A stretch of 64,000 nt of DNA. Source: an uncultured Pelagibacteraceae bacterium. GTDB taxonomy: Bacteria > Pseudomonadota > Alphaproteobacteria > Pelagibacterales > Pelagibacteraceae. This document shows, in pieces, positions 9,262-17,122 of the stretch. The notes beneath the pieces are model-generated. The model searched no databases. It saw nothing but the letters and a program-made list of their open reading frames with translations, and was not told the DNA's origin. A program made the position numbers and the translations under genes. Within the stretch, counting starts at the first letter, position 1; each line of letters starts with the position of its first letter. The DNA lies in NCBI GenBank assembly GCA_902538495.1, contig CACBFJ010000001.1:1-64000 (forward strand), given 5' to 3'.

Positions 9262-10021
9262 AAATATAAAAAAAATTGTTGAAAATTTAATTTCTACTTT
9301 TTTACACGCTGGTCAAGTAGCTTTAAATTTGAGAGAGAAAGGTCTTAAAAAAAAAATAAAATCTGATAATACACCTGTTAGTAATGGAGATATGGAAGTT
9401 AATTATATTTTAACTACTAAAATAAAATCACTTACCCCTGAATTACCAATCGTTTCTGAGGAAAGTTCTGATAATAAAAGTAATATAAATCTTAATGATT
9501 TTTGGTTAATTGATCCTATTGATGGCACTTATGATTATATAAATAATTTAGAGGAATTTACGCTTAATGCAGGGCTGATTTTAAATAATCAACCAGCTGC
9601 AGGATTAATTTTTGCTCCCGCAAAAAAAAGAATGTTTTATTCATATGGATTAAATAATGCTTATGAGGTTATAGGTAAGAATAAAGTCAAACTAGAATGT
9701 TCAAAAAATTTTAACAAAGATTTTATAAAATTTGTTTCTTATTCAAATAATATTAAGCCTGAAATTGAGACTATTCATAAAAAATTAAATGTAAAAGAAT
9801 TTGTTAAAATGAAAAGTTCTTTAAAATTTTGCGTTATAGCAGCTGGTGAATATGATGGCTATGTAGCAGAGCCGAGAGCCTATGAATGGGATATAGCTGC
9901 AGGCCATGCTATTTTAGAGCACGCAGGTGGTATTGTAACTGATTTCAATAATCAAAAAATTAGATATGGTAAAAGAGACTTTAAGAATCCTAGCTTAATT
10001 TTAAAAAGAAATAGTTTTTAA
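9251..10021 (+). CDS. cysQ: 3'(2'),5'-bisphosphate nucleotidase (inositol monophosphatase family)
   Basis: Metal-dependent phosphatase of 256 residues. Metal ligands are seen in the order Glu70/Glu71 (VSEES), Asp88-x-x-Asp91 in DPIDGTYDY, and WDIAAGHAIL near residue 213. The order and spacing match CysQ, which removes 3'-phosphoadenosine 5'-phosphate formed in sulfate activation; inositol monophosphatase is the alternative. It overlaps the DUF3553 gene and is followed by a small membrane-protein gene at one base distance. Confidence 0.87.
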   Translation: MKDENIKKIVENLISTFLHAGQVALNLREKGLKKKIKSDNTPVSNGDMEVNYILTTKIKSLTPELPIVSEESSDNKSNINLNDFWLIDPIDGTYDYINNLEEFTLNAGLILNNQPAAGLIFAPAKKRMFYSYGLNNAYEVIGKNKVKLECSKNFNKDFIKFVSYSNNIKPEIETIHKKLNVKEFVKMKSSLKFCVIAAGEYDGYVAEPRAYEWDIAAGHAILEHAGGIVTDFNNQKIRYGKRDFKNPSLILKRNSF

Positions 10022-10022
10022 A

Positions 10023-10166
10023 ATGGATGAGCAACTAAGAATAATATTAATTATAATTGTTTCTGTATCAATTTTTGGTCTTTTGGTATTTGTTTTCGTA
10101 AAAAATTATATCAGAAATAAAATTAACAACTTAGTTAGAGATGAAAAAAAAAATAAATCAAAGTAA
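10023..10166 (+). CDS. small single-pass membrane protein, unknown function
   Basis: 47-residue open frame (MDEQLRIILIIIVSVSIFGL then LVFVFVKNYIRNK). It has one strongly hydrophobic helix at about residues 6-26 and a basic C-terminal tail rich in Lys and Asn, which predicts an N-out or N-in single-pass inner membrane protein. It begins 1 base after the cysQ stop, so it is likely cotranscribed, and its end overlaps the convergent recX by 9 bases. No family recognised. Confidence 0.62.
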   Translation: MDEQLRIILIIIVSVSIFGLLVFVFVKNYIRNKINNLVRDEKKNKSK

Positions 10167-10721
10167 TCTAATTATTTTTATAAAATCATCTTTTTGTAAA
10201 TCCATCACTTTTTTCGAAGTTTCAAAATCAAATCCATTTCTTGCTAATAGAGATATATCTTTTTTATAAAATAAAGAGCGGTTATCCTCAGTTCTAGCTG
10301 GACCTATCCTTTTCTTTTTACAAATTTTAATTGCTGAAAAAAAATCTTGATCTGAATTATTCTCATTAATTTTATTAACAGTATCCTTGATGAATTGATC
10401 TTTCACACCTTTTCCGATTAGATAATTTCTAATTTTATTAATCGAGCTTCCCCTACGGATCATACTTTTAGCCTTACTTTCTGAATAAAATTTGTCATTT
10501 ATAAATTTACTCTTTTCTAAATCAGAAAGAACAACGTCAATTAAATTGGTGATGTCTTGTTTTTTTATATTTGGCACTGATAATTTTAAATATTTCTTTA
10601 ATAAATATGTGCGTAATTGTTGTTTTGATGGTGCATATTTATCCACATAAGCCAACGCAAAATTTCTTATTTCATCTACAGTCGCTTGTAATGTTTTACG
10701 TTTATTTCTTATAGGAATCAT
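10158..10721 (-). CDS. recX: regulatory protein RecX
   Basis: RecX-type modulator of RecA filaments, 187 residues. It shows the family's repeated three-helix units: FALAYVDKYAPSKQQLRTYL near residues 17-36, LEKSKFINDKFYSESKAKSM near 89-108, then RRGSSINKIRNYLIGKGV. The first unit carries the typical 'LRRYLLKK' style segment. Standalone gene with no recA beside it. Start ATG at 10721 leaves 28 bases to the divergent ABA4-like gene. Confidence 0.8.
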   Translation of the reverse strand: MIPIRNKRKTLQATVDEIRNFALAYVDKYAPSKQQLRTYLLKKYLKLSVPNIKKQDITNLIDVVLSDLEKSKFINDKFYSESKAKSMIRRGSSINKIRNYLIGKGVKDQFIKDTVNKINENNSDQDFFSAIKICKKKRIGPARTEDNRSLFYKKDISLLARNGFDFETSKKVMDLQKDDFIKIIRLL

Positions 10722-10749
10722 TGTTAGATTTAATATAATATAATTTTAA

Positions 10750-11223
10750 ATGATCGAACAAATTTATGCATATTTTACAATTGAAATTCTTTATTTTTGG
10801 GTAAATTTAGGTGTATTACCTTTTTGGCTGATATTAATTTTTTTTCCTTCATCAAATATAAATAAATTTTTTGTAACTTCTATCTTGCCAATCTTACTGC
10901 TTAGTGGAGCATATATATTTGCATTATATAAATCTTATTTAAATACGTATGATTTTATTGGTAACTTTGAGCTTTACCTAAGTATTTCAAATCTATCCAA
11001 CTTATTTTCAAATAATTTATTTCTTATTTTATTTTGGATACATTTTGTTTCTATAAATTTATTTGTAGGAGGATGGATGGTAAGAGATTCCCAAAAGTTA
11101 GTAATGAACAAAATTCTTGTCGCTTTTCCTTTAATAATAACTTACTTGATTGGTCCTCTAGGAGTATTCATTTATTGGTTGATAAGAATATTTTATGCAA
11201 AAAGTATAAATTTATATGAATAA
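10750..11223 (+). CDS. ABA4-like (DUF4281) membrane protein
   Basis: 157-residue protein with four hydrophobic segments (about 12-31, 38-57, 95-110, 122-150). The features I associate with the ABA4-like family are present: an N-terminal NLGVLPFWLILIF, LFVGGWMVRDSQK in the middle, and the closing PLIITYLIGPLGVFIYWLIR. Plant ABA4 is tied to neoxanthin synthesis; the bacterial role is unknown. The end overlaps the next gene by 8 bases, suggesting coupled translation with the isomerase. Confidence 0.75.
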   Translation: MIEQIYAYFTIEILYFWVNLGVLPFWLILIFFPSSNINKFFVTSILPILLLSGAYIFALYKSYLNTYDFIGNFELYLSISNLSNLFSNNLFLILFWIHFVSINLFVGGWMVRDSQKLVMNKILVAFPLIITYLIGPLGVFIYWLIRIFYAKSINLYE

Positions 11224-11794
11224 GTTAATAGATTTTTATTTTGATTTTATTAGCCCTTATTCATATTTGGCACATAGAAAAATTATTAGTTTAAATCAAA
11301 GGAAAAATTTTAATTATAAGGGTATTTTATTAGGAGGTTTGCATAACCTTGGTAATATTACTGCTCCAGCTTTTAATGAAAGAAAAATGAAAAATATGAG
11401 GAATGACTGCGTTTTAATTGCTGAAAAAAATAAAATACCTTTTAAATGGAATGAAAAATTTCCAATTAATTCCTTATATCTTATGAGGGGATACCTTTTT
11501 ATTAATAAAGATAAAAAAGATAAATTTTTTGATGTATGCTTTAATGCCTACTGGAGAGATAATATAGATATATCAAAAGGAGAAAATATTAAAAAAATTT
11601 TATCTGATAGTGAAATTGATCATAATTCGTTTACCACTGGTATAAAAGATGAAAAAATTAAAGATGAATTAAAGAATTTGACAAATTTGGCATTCAAAGA
11701 AAATATATTTGGTGCTCCTACTTTTGTTGTAAATGATAAACTTTTTTGGGGACAAGATAGACTTGAGTATGCTCTTGATGAATTTAATTCTTAA
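11216..11794 (+). CDS. 2-hydroxychromene-2-carboxylate isomerase family (DsbA-like kappa GST fold)
   Basis: 192-residue thioredoxin-fold protein. It opens with IDFYFDFISPYSYLAHRKI, where the FDFxSPYSYLA motif with serine in place of the CxxC of DsbA marks the HCCA isomerase/kappa-class GST group. The C-terminal IFGAPTFVVNDKLFWGQDRL matches the family's GVPTFV..LFWGQDRL block. HCCA isomerase in naphthalene breakdown is the name-giving member; here the substrate is unknown and probably a glutathione adduct. Ends 4 bases into the convergent rhodanese gene. Confidence 0.88.
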   Translation: MNKLIDFYFDFISPYSYLAHRKIISLNQRKNFNYKGILLGGLHNLGNITAPAFNERKMKNMRNDCVLIAEKNKIPFKWNEKFPINSLYLMRGYLFINKDKKDKFFDVCFNAYWRDNIDISKGENIKKILSDSEIDHNSFTTGIKDEKIKDELKNLTNLAFKENIFGAPTFVVNDKLFWGQDRLEYALDEFNS

Positions 11795-12174
11795 GTAATT
11801 TTAAATTTACTATCTTTTAATTTACCAAAACCTCCGTCGATATGAGAAACTTTTTCAAACCCCATATCTTTTAAAGTTTTTGCTGCCAAAGCAGACCTCA
11901 AGCCACCGGCACAGAAAAGAACCATCTCCTTTTTCATATCTAACTTACCTTCTTTAAAATATGGGCTATCAGGGTCTAACCAAAACTCTAACATTCCTCT
12001 TGGTATGTGAAAAGAATTATCTATTCTTCCTTCCCTCTCAAGTTCCCGAATATCTCTTATATCAATTAAATTACATTGGTTATTACTAAACATTTCATGA
12101 GCTTGCTCACTTGAAACAGTTTTTATTTCTTTAAGTGCTTCAGATACAAGAGTTTGGGATGATTTAATTGTCAT
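11791..12174 (-). CDS. rhodanese-like domain protein
   Basis: Single-domain rhodanese of 127 residues. The DIRDIRELEREGRI segment (about 38-51) and the active loop FCAGGLRSALAA with Cys88 are typical, followed by the GFEKVSHIDGGFG close. Single-domain members carry sulfane sulfur on the cysteine for transfer. No partner is adjacent, so the acceptor is unknown. Confidence 0.88.
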   Translation of the reverse strand: MTIKSSQTLVSEALKEIKTVSSEQAHEMFSNNQCNLIDIRDIRELEREGRIDNSFHIPRGMLEFWLDPDSPYFKEGKLDMKKEMVLFCAGGLRSALAAKTLKDMGFEKVSHIDGGFGKLKDSKFKIT

Positions 12175-12210
12175 AATCAGATAAATATTTATATCATATA
12201 TTTTATATTT

Positions 12211-13179
12211 ATGAAAAAAATTTTTGTAAAGCTTGCAAGATTATTAGGTTACGAAATCATTGATCAAAATAAGTTTGTATCACCATCATTAGAAAAAGAA
12301 TTAAATGATGAACTTTCAATTATTAATCAAAAATCAATAATATTACCTTTAGGAAATGTTAGTATTACAAAAAAAGTTAAGTCGTTATTAATTGTATTAC
12401 GTATGAATACTGAGGTAGAAATTTGGGATCAAAGTAAAAAAAGGTTGTTTGAACATCCAAAAATTGACTATTCAATAAGATCTATAAATTCATTGATCAA
12501 ATCAATAATTGTTTGTCGTAATAGATATCCATATATAAAAATCAAGACAATTATTGTTGATGATCAATCAAAAAAAGACAATTTAGATAGAATAAGAAAA
12601 TTAATTCAAGATCAAAATATTGAAATTATTTCTCTAGATCATGAAAAATATAAGTCCATAATAAAAAAACAAAAAACAACTGAAACCTTTTCTAACCTAG
12701 CAAGTTTACTTCAAAGTTTTGAAATTGGTAAAAATCAAGGTGATGATCTAATTTTTTTTATCGAAGATGATTATATTCACTCTAAAACAATGATAGATGA
12801 AATGATTACTTCCTATGAGAGAATAGCTTCACAAGTTAAAAAAGATATAATTATGTGTCCTGCAGACTATCCTTATCATTATATAAACAATGAAAAAACA
12901 AATATTTTGATTGGTAGCAAAAGGCATTGGAGAACCATAAATAAGACTTTATGCACATTTATGTTGAGTAAAAATTTACTAAATAAATATTGGGAAAATT
13001 TTTACAAAACTTGCTTAGATCGTCATGAACCTTTTGAAAAATATATTAATGAAATTTATAAAAATGAGCTTTGTATTTCACCAATTAAGAGTTTATCTCT
13101 TCATTTAACTAACGTTAACTCAAATTACGGTTTATCTCCTTTCTTAGACTATAAAAAATTGTGGGATGATAATAAATAA
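12211..13179 (+). CDS. putative glycosyltransferase-like protein
   Basis: 322-residue soluble protein. It shows a GT-A-like pattern: a strand plus helix SIIVCRNRYPYIKIKTIIVDD near residues 100-115, and FFIEDDYIHSKTMIDEMI near 190, where the EDD resembles the metal- and sugar-nucleotide-binding DxD of family 2 enzymes. The rest is not recognised. It stands alone, ends at a strong terminator and has no polysaccharide genes nearby, so acceptor and donor are unknown. Confidence 0.55.
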   Translation: MKKIFVKLARLLGYEIIDQNKFVSPSLEKELNDELSIINQKSIILPLGNVSITKKVKSLLIVLRMNTEVEIWDQSKKRLFEHPKIDYSIRSINSLIKSIIVCRNRYPYIKIKTIIVDDQSKKDNLDRIRKLIQDQNIEIISLDHEKYKSIIKKQKTTETFSNLASLLQSFEIGKNQGDDLIFFIEDDYIHSKTMIDEMITSYERIASQVKKDIIMCPADYPYHYINNEKTNILIGSKRHWRTINKTLCTFMLSKNLLNKYWENFYKTCLDRHEPFEKYINEIYKNELCISPIKSLSLHLTNVNSNYGLSPFLDYKKLWDDNK

Positions 13180-13204
13180 AAAGCCCCCGAGGGAGGGGGC
13201 TTTT
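13179..13204. terminator. strong bidirectional intrinsic terminator
   Basis: Stem of 10 pairs, AAAAGCCCCC (13179-13188) against GGGGGCTTTT (13195-13204), with a 6-base loop. The U-run serves the plus gene ending at 13179, and the A-run of the left arm gives a U-run for transcripts coming leftward from amtB. One of the few G+C-rich spots in the window. Confidence 0.88.
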
Positions 13205-13238
13205 ATTTGTTTAACTAACTAGAGAGAGAAAAGTTTTA

Positions 13239-13287
13239 AAGGAACTCTCCGATGAGTAATTTATTTACAGAGAGCGAAGAGTTCCTT
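13239..13287 (-). repeat. inverted repeat downstream of amtB
   Basis: Arms AAGGAACTCT (13239-13248) and AGAGTTCCTT (13278-13287) are perfectly complementary over 10 bases with a 29-base loop. On the minus strand it follows the amtB stop by 14 bases and precedes the strong terminator. Inner CTCT/AGAG segments allow a second pairing. It could protect the 3' end of amtB mRNA or form a leaky first terminator. Confidence 0.55.
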
Positions 13288-13301
13288 AATATTGCAAGCA
13301 A

Positions 13302-14600
13302 TTAGTCTCTAATCGAGTAAGCTATAACTCCAGTCTCTGACACGTCAGTTCCTTTCAGTTCAGCTTCTTTACTCAATCTGATACCCATTGTAGCTTTCAT
13401 CAATGACCAAACTATAAACGCAGCAACAAATACAAATGCATTTATTGAAATTACGCCTAGTAACTGAGTACCAAAATTCGCACCCGAGTTTGTAGCTGGA
13501 ACTATTAAAGTTCCCCAAATACCTGCAAACAAGTGAGCAGGAATTGCTCCGACTACATCATCGATTTTTAAAGCAAACAACATCTTCGTACCATAAACAA
13601 CTATTATACCACCTACTGCACCAATTAAAATTGAAGCAAACGGTGAAGGCATTAATGGCTCTGCGGTGATAGCAACTAAGCCACCAATACATCCGTTAAG
13701 CATTTGTACTACGTCTGTTTTACCAGACAATCTAGTGACAGCTGCAGCTGCCATTACACCACCTGCACCAGCTAATAGAGTGTTTATAAATATTTTTGAC
13801 ACAGCAATTGCATCAGGAGCAGTTCCAATTGCTAATTGTGAACCACCATTAAATCCAAACCAACCTAACCATAGGATGAATACACCCAATGTAACTAATG
13901 GAATTGACGATGCTGCAAAAGGTTTAAGAGGTGCTGGAGCTCCAGACTTAGTAAATCTACCTAATCTAGGCCCAATAATTATTGCACCAGCTAAAGCAGC
14001 TGCTCCACCAGTTGAGTGTACTAATGTTGAACCAGCAAAGTCTGAGAAACCAGCTTTAGCTAACCAGCCGCCTCCCCACTGCCAACCCATTACAATTGGA
14101 TAAATAACACCAGCTAAAATTGCTGCAAATAAAAAGAATGGCCATAATTTAATTCTTTCAGCCATTGTTCCAGAAACAATAGAAACTGTTGTTACACAAA
14201 ATACCATTTGGAAATACCAATCTGATCCATCTGCATAACCAGTATCGATTTTACTACCGTCTTTCCACGGAATGAATTTTCCAATGTATCCTCCTTCTGG
14301 GATACCATATGCTAGGTTATATCCAACTAACCAGAACATTATTGCTCCAATGGATACTAAACCTATATTTTTTGCACAGATTACAGATACACTTTTCGAT
14401 GTAACCATACCTGACTCTAACATTGCAAATCCACAAGCCATAAAAAAGACCAGGAACCCACACATTAAAAATAGTAGAGTATTAAAAATAAACCCTACTT
14501 CAGCAGAAACAGTTGATTCTGCATATCCTGCACTACTCATGTTTAATAAAAAAATTAAACTAACAAGTGGCACACTTATTTTTTTTAATAATTTAGTCAT
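13302..14600 (-). CDS. amtB: ammonium transporter Amt
   Basis: Amt/MEP/Rh channel of 432 residues for ammonium uptake across the inner membrane. A cleavable signal peptide (about residues 1-27, ending AGYAES) precedes 11 hydrophobic helices. The VSGTMAERIKLW block, DFAGSTLVHSTGGAAALAGA and GGSQLAIG segments are typical, including the first pore histidine in LVHSTGG and a second one in GAIPAHLFAGIWG. No glnK gene is adjacent. An AGGGAGGT ribosome-binding site precedes the ATG. Confidence 0.95.
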   Translation of the reverse strand: MTKLLKKISVPLVSLIFLLNMSSAGYAESTVSAEVGFIFNTLLFLMCGFLVFFMACGFAMLESGMVTSKSVSVICAKNIGLVSIGAIMFWLVGYNLAYGIPEGGYIGKFIPWKDGSKIDTGYADGSDWYFQMVFCVTTVSIVSGTMAERIKLWPFFLFAAILAGVIYPIVMGWQWGGGWLAKAGFSDFAGSTLVHSTGGAAALAGAIIIGPRLGRFTKSGAPAPLKPFAASSIPLVTLGVFILWLGWFGFNGGSQLAIGTAPDAIAVSKIFINTLLAGAGGVMAAAAVTRLSGKTDVVQMLNGCIGGLVAITAEPLMPSPFASILIGAVGGIIVVYGTKMLFALKIDDVVGAIPAHLFAGIWGTLIVPATNSGANFGTQLLGVISINAFVFVAAFIVWSLMKATMGIRLSKEAELKGTDVSETGVIAYSIRD

Positions 14601-14672
14601 TAAGACCTCCCTGTTAAGGATGTTCTTATATTTTCAAAAAAACGAAAAACTAACGTTGATTATGAGAATTTG

Positions 14673-14691
14673 ATATGCAGAATTTGCATAT
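14673..14691. promoter_or_regulatory. palindrome upstream of amtB, candidate operator
   Basis: Perfect inverted repeat ATATGCA-N5-TGCATAT, 73 bases upstream of the amtB start on its minus-strand leader or promoter. The spacing (7-base arms, 5-base centre) suits a dimeric regulator, and the TGCA-N5-TGCA core recalls nitrogen-control sites, but no protein assignment is made. Confidence 0.4.
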
Positions 14692-14695
14692 AGTA

Positions 14696-14727
14696 ACAGC
14701 CTTAACACACAATTATGTTAAGGCTGT
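14696..14727 (-). terminator. hairpin after the HU gene, probable terminator
   Basis: Perfect 12-base stem ACAGCCTTAACA (14696-14707) / TGTTAAGGCTGT (14716-14727) with an 8-base loop, 8 bases past the hup stop on the minus strand. Only a short U-run follows, so termination may be partial. Confidence 0.6.
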
Positions 14728-14735
14728 AAAAACCT

Positions 14736-15011
14736 TTATTTATTGAAAACTTCTTTCAAAGCTTTTGCAGGTAAGAATTTGACCTTCTGTGATGCAGCAA
14801 TTTGAATTTGCTCACCAGTTCTTGGGTTTCTTCCAACTCTTGCTTTTCTCTTAGCCACTTTATATGTACCAAATCCAGCAATTTTAACTGAATCGTCAGC
14901 TTTTAAAGCGTCCAAAATAGTGTTGGTAATTGTGTCAAAAGTTCTCTCAGCATCAGCTTTGCTCAAATTTAAAGCTCCTGAAAGCTTGACCACTAATTGT
15001 TTTTTGTTCAT
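14736..15011 (-). CDS. hup: HU family DNA-binding protein
   Basis: 91-residue histone-like protein. It has the N-terminal helices (MNKKQLVVKLSGALNLSKAD), the FGTYKVAKRKARVGRNPRTG beta arm with the conserved arm-tip RNPRTG at about residues 61-66, and the closing FLPAKALKEVFN. This is the HU pattern rather than IHF. It bends and compacts DNA. Preceded by a CGGAGC ribosome site and a leader with overlapping inverted repeats. Confidence 0.93.
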   Translation of the reverse strand: MNKKQLVVKLSGALNLSKADAERTFDTITNTILDALKADDSVKIAGFGTYKVAKRKARVGRNPRTGEQIQIAASQKVKFLPAKALKEVFNK

Positions 15012-15043
15012 TTTAGCTCCGGTTTATTAGGTTATTTGCTATC

Positions 15044-15069
15044 TTTATCAAAAACCTTGATAAATCAAG
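15044..15069. repeat. overlapping inverted repeats upstream of hup
   Basis: TTTATCAA (15044-15051) pairs with TTGATAAA (15057-15064), and CTTGAT (15056-15061) pairs with ATCAAG (15064-15069). The two hairpins share bases and exclude each other. They lie about 35-55 bases before the hup start, where an operator, an attenuator or the end of rseP transcription could sit. Confidence 0.45.
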
Positions 15070-15162
15070 ACTTTTTTTAGTGTAAATAAAATACTTATAC
15101 ACAATATCTAGTATAGTAAAAAAACGTTGATTTTAAAGGCTTTTTTAAAACTTAAATAAATT

Positions 15163-16287
15163 TTATTGTAATACGCCCAGATCCTTCAAATCATTAAATG
15201 TTGTAAAAAACATTAATGTTAAAAGTAAAAAAATACCGATTCGAAAAAAACCCTCTTGAGTTTTTTGCGACAAAGGTCTTCCTAAAATTTTCTCAAATGT
15301 ATAAAACATCAAATGACCTCCATCCAGCATTGGTATTGGGAATAAATTTACTAGCCCAAGACTTATAGATATGTAAGCCATCATGCTTATAAAAGCCAAA
15401 ACTCCAAATTCCGCAACTTGACCAGATATTTTTGCAATTCTAATAGGTCCTCCTAATTGTGATGTATCAGCTTTACCTATTATCATGCTACCTATGTATT
15501 TTAATGATGCAGTGCTTACATAGATAACTTCATTAGCTGCATGGTATAGAGCTTTAACAGGCCCTAACTTTACATGATTAACTTCATTATTGTATGCACC
15601 TAATTTAATGCCAACCATTCTTTTTTGTATTTTATTACCAAGGTTATCTTCACCAAGAACAGTGTTTGGTTTTACTTTAAGTATAATTTCATCAGAAAAT
15701 CTTTTGACCTTAAAATCTATAATATCAGCTGAGGACATTGTTATATATTTAGACACATCCATAATACTTTGAACCTCGTTACCATCAATTTCTAAAATAA
15801 TGTCATCTTGTTTAAGACCACCAATCATTGCAGGGCTATCTTTTTGTACTTCATTAATAACAGCAGGAGTAAAATCTTTTCCAATAAAAGTATAAATTGA
15901 AAAAAAGATGACTAAAGCTAAAATAAAATTAGCTAGTGGACCACCAAATACTATCAATACTCTTTGATATAACGGTTTGAGAACAAATAATTTTTTCCTA
16001 TCTTGATCATTATATTGTTTAATTAATTCTTCTTGGTCAGCTTGAGAAAAAACATTTCGATCTCCAAAAAATTTTACGTAGCCTCCAAGTGGTATCCAAC
16101 ATAATTTCCAACGCGTACCAGACTTATCATTCCAGCCAAATATTTCTTTACCGAATCCAATTGAAAAGTCTGTAACACCTACACCGTATTTTTTTGCAAA
16201 GTAATAATGTCCATATTCATGGATGAAAACAACAATCATTATAAGTATAAGAAATGGAATTAAATAACTCAGGATAAATGAAATCAT
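15163..16287 (-). CDS. rseP: site-2 intramembrane zinc metalloprotease RseP
   Basis: 374-residue integral membrane protease of the M50B family that cuts membrane-bound anti-sigma factors and signal-peptide remnants. The zinc motif HEYGH is at residues 23-27 in the first helix. A PDZ domain around residues 125-200 (PAMIGGLKQDDIILEIDGNEV) and the second active-site motif NLFPIPMLDGGH near 315 follow. Upstream gene overlaps by 4 bases. The usual neighbours bamA and dxr are not in view. Confidence 0.92.
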   Translation of the reverse strand: MISFILSYLIPFLILIMIVVFIHEYGHYYFAKKYGVGVTDFSIGFGKEIFGWNDKSGTRWKLCWIPLGGYVKFFGDRNVFSQADQEELIKQYNDQDRKKLFVLKPLYQRVLIVFGGPLANFILALVIFFSIYTFIGKDFTPAVINEVQKDSPAMIGGLKQDDIILEIDGNEVQSIMDVSKYITMSSADIIDFKVKRFSDEIILKVKPNTVLGEDNLGNKIQKRMVGIKLGAYNNEVNHVKLGPVKALYHAANEVIYVSTASLKYIGSMIIGKADTSQLGGPIRIAKISGQVAEFGVLAFISMMAYISISLGLVNLFPIPMLDGGHLMFYTFEKILGRPLSQKTQEGFFRIGIFLLLTLMFFTTFNDLKDLGVLQ

Positions 16288-16913
16288 TTTTTGTTTACAA
16301 TATATTCAAAATTTTGTGTAGACTCGTTTACTTGTAACAATTTAGCGCCATTTCTTAAGTGAAATTTCGTCGCCATATCCGTTAACGGAGACAAAGTTAC
16401 CAACCTATTTAAATGATTTGATTTTTTAATTTTTTTAAACACCTCTTTTACAATTAATTTTCCACCACCTTTTTTTTTAGACCAAACGGTATATGCAATA
16501 GCAATTTGCCCAACAGTTTGACCCCTTTGAGTGCTTTGTAAGAAAGCATCATGACTAAATTTATCCAGTTGCGTAACATCTTTGGGTACTTTGTTTGTAA
16601 ATGCAAAACACATTACCGCATGAATTTCGTTTTTATATCTAACTCCATATATTTTTCTTCCATAACTTGTTCTAAAAACGTTGTCTAATTCTGGTCTTAC
16701 AGGGTCCTCATTTGTATTACATTCTTTTAATTCAACTAATTCTGCTCCTTTAATCCAATCAAAAAAGTTACTTAAATTTTTACTTAAAATTTGTTTATTT
16801 TTTCTTAATCGAGCTTTAATTCGAGGTTTAAATTTTTTATTACTTTTGGATAAGCTGTTTTCTAGATACTTTGAAGCCAATTTATCCCTTACATTTTTCA
16901 ACATTTCTCTCAT
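16284..16913 (-). CDS. GNAT-like protein, function unknown
   Basis: 209-residue protein with a very basic N-terminal 50 residues followed by a region that looks like an acyltransferase fold. The GQTVGQIAIAYTVWSKKKGGGKLIVKEVFKKI stretch has the strand-loop-helix of an acetyl-CoA site, and MATKFHLRNGAKLL recalls the closing GF/NGA motif of GNAT enzymes. No substrate can be inferred. The 3' end overlaps rseP by 4 bases. Confidence 0.45.
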   Translation of the reverse strand: MREMLKNVRDKLASKYLENSLSKSNKKFKPRIKARLRKNKQILSKNLSNFFDWIKGAELVELKECNTNEDPVRPELDNVFRTSYGRKIYGVRYKNEIHAVMCFAFTNKVPKDVTQLDKFSHDAFLQSTQRGQTVGQIAIAYTVWSKKKGGGKLIVKEVFKKIKKSNHLNRLVTLSPLTDMATKFHLRNGAKLLQVNESTQNFEYIVNKK

Positions 16914-16952
16914 GATCTAATTTCTATAATTTCAATTTTTAAGTCCATTAAA

Positions 16953-17117
16953 TTAAAAATACAATAAAGCCATTACAATAGTTAAAATTACAACAAAAAT
17001 AGCCAATAAAATATAGTTCATTTTAATATTAAACTTATTATAAAAAAATTCTTGTATTTTTTCCCAAAATAACACAATTAAAAAAACAATAATTGCTGGA
17101 ATAATAAATTTTAACAT
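16953..17117 (-). CDS. small two-helix membrane protein, unknown function
   Basis: 54-residue open frame (MLKFIIPAIIVFLIVLFWEK... NYILLAIFVVILTIVMALLYF). It has two hydrophobic helices (about 3-18 and 34-53) around a short charged loop with EKIQEFFYNKFN. It starts 5 bases after the stop of the RamB-like regulator on the same strand, so it is probably cotranscribed. No family recognised; conservation beside this regulator in other SAR11 genomes would confirm it. Confidence 0.6.
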   Translation of the reverse strand: MLKFIIPAIIVFLIVLFWEKIQEFFYNKFNIKMNYILLAIFVVILTIVMALLYF

Positions 17118-17122
17118 TATTT

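Noticed and set aside
11034-11219. 61-codon second frame within the ABA4-like gene
   Set aside because: Out of frame inside a well-supported gene; no motif or ribosome site.
13666-14103. 145-codon plus-strand frame with many Pro and Ala
   Set aside because: Antisense shadow of amtB; the composition is the complement of Gly/Ala-rich transmembrane helices.
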